Assembly (NCBI GenBank): GCA_024639745.1
Contig: JAHEHW010000061.1
Location: 1 to 8,131, forward strand
Reading direction: 5' to 3'
DNA length: 8,131 nt
From: Salaquimonas sp.
Lineage (GTDB): Bacteria; Pseudomonadota; Alphaproteobacteria; Rhizobiales; Rhizobiaceae
Position numbers and translations under genes: made by a program. The notes below the pieces were generated by a model. It saw nothing but the letters and a program-made list of their open reading frames with translations. It was not told where the DNA came from and made no database searches. Below are positions 6,809 to 8,131 of the stretch, one piece after another (within the stretch, counting starts at the first letter, position 1; every line of letters begins with the position of its first letter).

Positions 6809-7275
6809 CAGGATTCTCCAGAAAGGTCTTCGATGAGCGTGATCGCCGATGCGACGACCAACAACGCCAAGGAAACAAGGATCGGGATGTATGCCCACCA
6901 GATCGGGATCTGCAAAATGGTGCTTGCAAGATTGTATGCCTTTTGGTCCAACATTCCGTAAAACATTCGCCAGAGCAAAAGGACGGCAAAAACCTCGGCA
7001 ACCGCAGACCCCAGCGCCGAAAGCCGCTTTTGCGCAGTTTTGCTGAGTGAGGTGGTGAAAATGTCAGCCGTTACGTTCTGCCGGTTCAACTGACAGTAGG
7101 GCAAGAACATGAACGCGGCGGCAGCCACGAGCATCTGTGTCAGTTCGAAATCGCCCGAGAAAGGCTTCCCGAAAAGTCCACCAAGCACATTTGCTACATT
7201 GATAACAACGATAGCGGCAAGAAGAAGCCCACCACCTAGTGCCCACCAGTCGATTGCCTTTCGGGCCAAGGACAT
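6808..7275 (-). CDS. dctQ: TRAP transporter small permease (DctQ)
   Basis: The small membrane subunit of the same TRAP transporter; it binds DctM and forms the membrane complex that docks the binding protein. It has 155 residues, the usual length, with four membrane segments (about residues 11-33, 46-63, 85-107 and 127-149). GDFELTQMLVAAAAFMFLPY and NVTADIFT match the DctQ pattern in which the second helix carries an acidic pair and is followed by a polar, D-containing loop. The ATG at 7273-7275 has AGAGGA close upstream, 26 bases after the dctP stop. The stop overlaps the dctM start by one base, so the two permeases are translationally coupled, which would help fix their ratio. Confidence 0.93.
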   Translation of the reverse strand: MSLARKAIDWWALGGGLLLAAIVVINVANVLGGLFGKPFSGDFELTQMLVAAAAFMFLPYCQLNRQNVTADIFTTSLSKTAQKRLSALGSAVAEVFAVLLLWRMFYGMLDQKAYNLASTILQIPIWWAYIPILVSLALLVVASAITLIEDLSGES

Positions 7276-7301
7276 GCTGCTTCCTCTTGCCTTACCCGGC
7301 T

Positions 7302-8131
7302 TTACATACTGCTCTTGGCAATTGCTGCCCGGGCTTTTTCAACCAGAGCTTGACCATCGATGCCGGCACTGTCGGCCTCACCGATCCAGCGGTCAACCAC
7401 CGGAGCAAGAACCGCGTCGAACGCGTCGGTTTCCTCCTGCGTCAGCGTGATGTGCGTGTTGCCGGATTTCGTCGCGATTCCAATCCCGAAATCGTCCGAT
7501 GCGCGCCAGATTTCACCAACCGTCTTGAGCCAGTCTTTGTCCGAGGCTTCACGGAAAGCTGCTTTCACATCGTCGGGAAGACTGTCCCATTTCGCCTTGT
7601 TCATCGACACCTGGAAAACCGAAGTTCCGAAACGTTGCCGATCAGCGCCTTCGACCTGGTAGGCCGTTTGCTCCTGGAGTTTTAGTGGCGGGATGATCTC
7701 CCAAGGGATCAGGGCACCGTCCACAACGCTTTTGGACAGGGCCTGTGGAAGATCGGGAACCGGCATCGCAATCGAAACCGCCCCCATCGCCTCAATCGCC
7801 CAAGAGCCTGTCCGCGAAGGAGTTCTCAGCCGTGCGCCTTCAAGATCGGCCGGGGTGCGGACTTCCTTGTCCACCATTTGAATACCGTTCCCGGCATGGA
7901 CATGCAGGAACATGACTTCAAGACCGGTATATTCCTCAGCCAGTTCGGCATCGAATAGTTCCCGCATCGCAAGATTGGTTGCGGTCGGGTCGTTCACGAA
8001 GACCGTCGGAAGTTCAAACACTTCAGTCCGTGGGAACAGTCCTGGCGTGTAGCCGTTCAGCGTCCACACGATATCAACAACACCGTCCCGCGCCTGCTGC
8101 ACGAGCTCTGGCGGGCGACCGCCGAGGGTCA
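7302..8131 (-). CDS. dctP: TRAP transporter periplasmic binding protein (DctP), partial
   Basis: The extracytoplasmic substrate-binding subunit of the TRAP system. The window holds the C-terminal 275 or so residues; the frame stays open to the edge, beginning TLGGRPPELVQQARDGVVD, so the signal peptide and first lobe strands lie outside. VDIVWTLNGYTPGLFPRTEV is a strong DctP signature. The conserved Arg that clamps a substrate carboxylate is in ARLRTPSR (codon 7824-7826), so the ligand is probably a carboxylic acid. SVVDGALIPWEII carries the usual VDG motif. Which acid is carried cannot be told: TRAP systems carry dicarboxylates, 2-oxoacids, sialic acid, ectoine, uronates and others, and no catabolic neighbour is visible. 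First of dctPQM in the visible part; its promoter would be upstream of the window. Confidence 0.93.
   Translation of the reverse strand, partial: TLGGRPPELVQQARDGVVDIVWTLNGYTPGLFPRTEVFELPTVFVNDPTATNLAMRELFDAELAEEYTGLEVMFLHVHAGNGIQMVDKEVRTPADLEGARLRTPSRTGSWAIEAMGAVSIAMPVPDLPQALSKSVVDGALIPWEIIPPLKLQEQTAYQVEGADRQRFGTSVFQVSMNKAKWDSLPDDVKAAFREASDKDWLKTVGEIWRASDDFGIGIATKSGNTHITLTQEETDAFDAVLAPVVDRWIGEADSAGIDGQALVEKARAAIAKSSM

Noticed and set aside
6809..6898. A dctM start 30 codons upstream
   Set aside because: It would add a polar leader overlapping dctQ by 90 bases. The ATG at 6806-6808 has a ribosome site and begins at the first membrane segment.

Overview
The window reads as chromosomal DNA of an alphaproteobacterium, most likely of the Hyphomicrobiales (Rhizobiales) type. 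This is inferred from the gene families and their order (ppa, DUF167, YggT, TRAP transporter) and moderate GC; no rRNA or taxonomic marker is present.

Layout. Bases 1-158 hold the 3' end of a plus-strand GNAT acetyltransferase. Bases 204-851 (minus) hold a secreted-protein gene interrupted by one in-frame TGA. ppa, inorganic pyrophosphatase, lies at 981-1511 (plus). From 4371 down to 1534 runs a tightly packed minus-strand cluster: nitrilase-superfamily hydrolase, TerB-like protein, class I glutamine amidotransferase, YggT membrane protein, and a DUF167/YggU gene that starts at TTG inside the YggT stop region and carries an in-frame TGA at codon 30. tRNA-Thr(CGT) is at 4605-4680 (plus). About 4846-5379 (plus) holds a heavily decayed gene for a secreted protein with a cysteine-rich N-terminal domain and two beta/gamma-crystallin Greek-key motifs. 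From 5453 to the window end on the minus strand lies a dctP-dctQ-dctM TRAP transporter operon, with dctP cut by the edge.

The main surprise is inactivation: three of the twelve protein-coding loci are broken. Two carry a single TGA. The third carries two TAGs, one TGA, two single-base frameshifts and no recognisable start codon. TGA is still a normal stop for yggT, the amidotransferase, the TerB-like gene and dctQ, so code reassignment is unlikely. The pattern suggests ongoing gene loss, although the two single-TGA cases could be sequencing errors.

No new multi-gene defence or mobile system was seen. The working genes are housekeeping (pyrophosphate removal, a tRNA), a probable co-transcribed hydrolase/amidotransferase cluster of unknown joint role, and uptake of an organic acid by the TRAP system.
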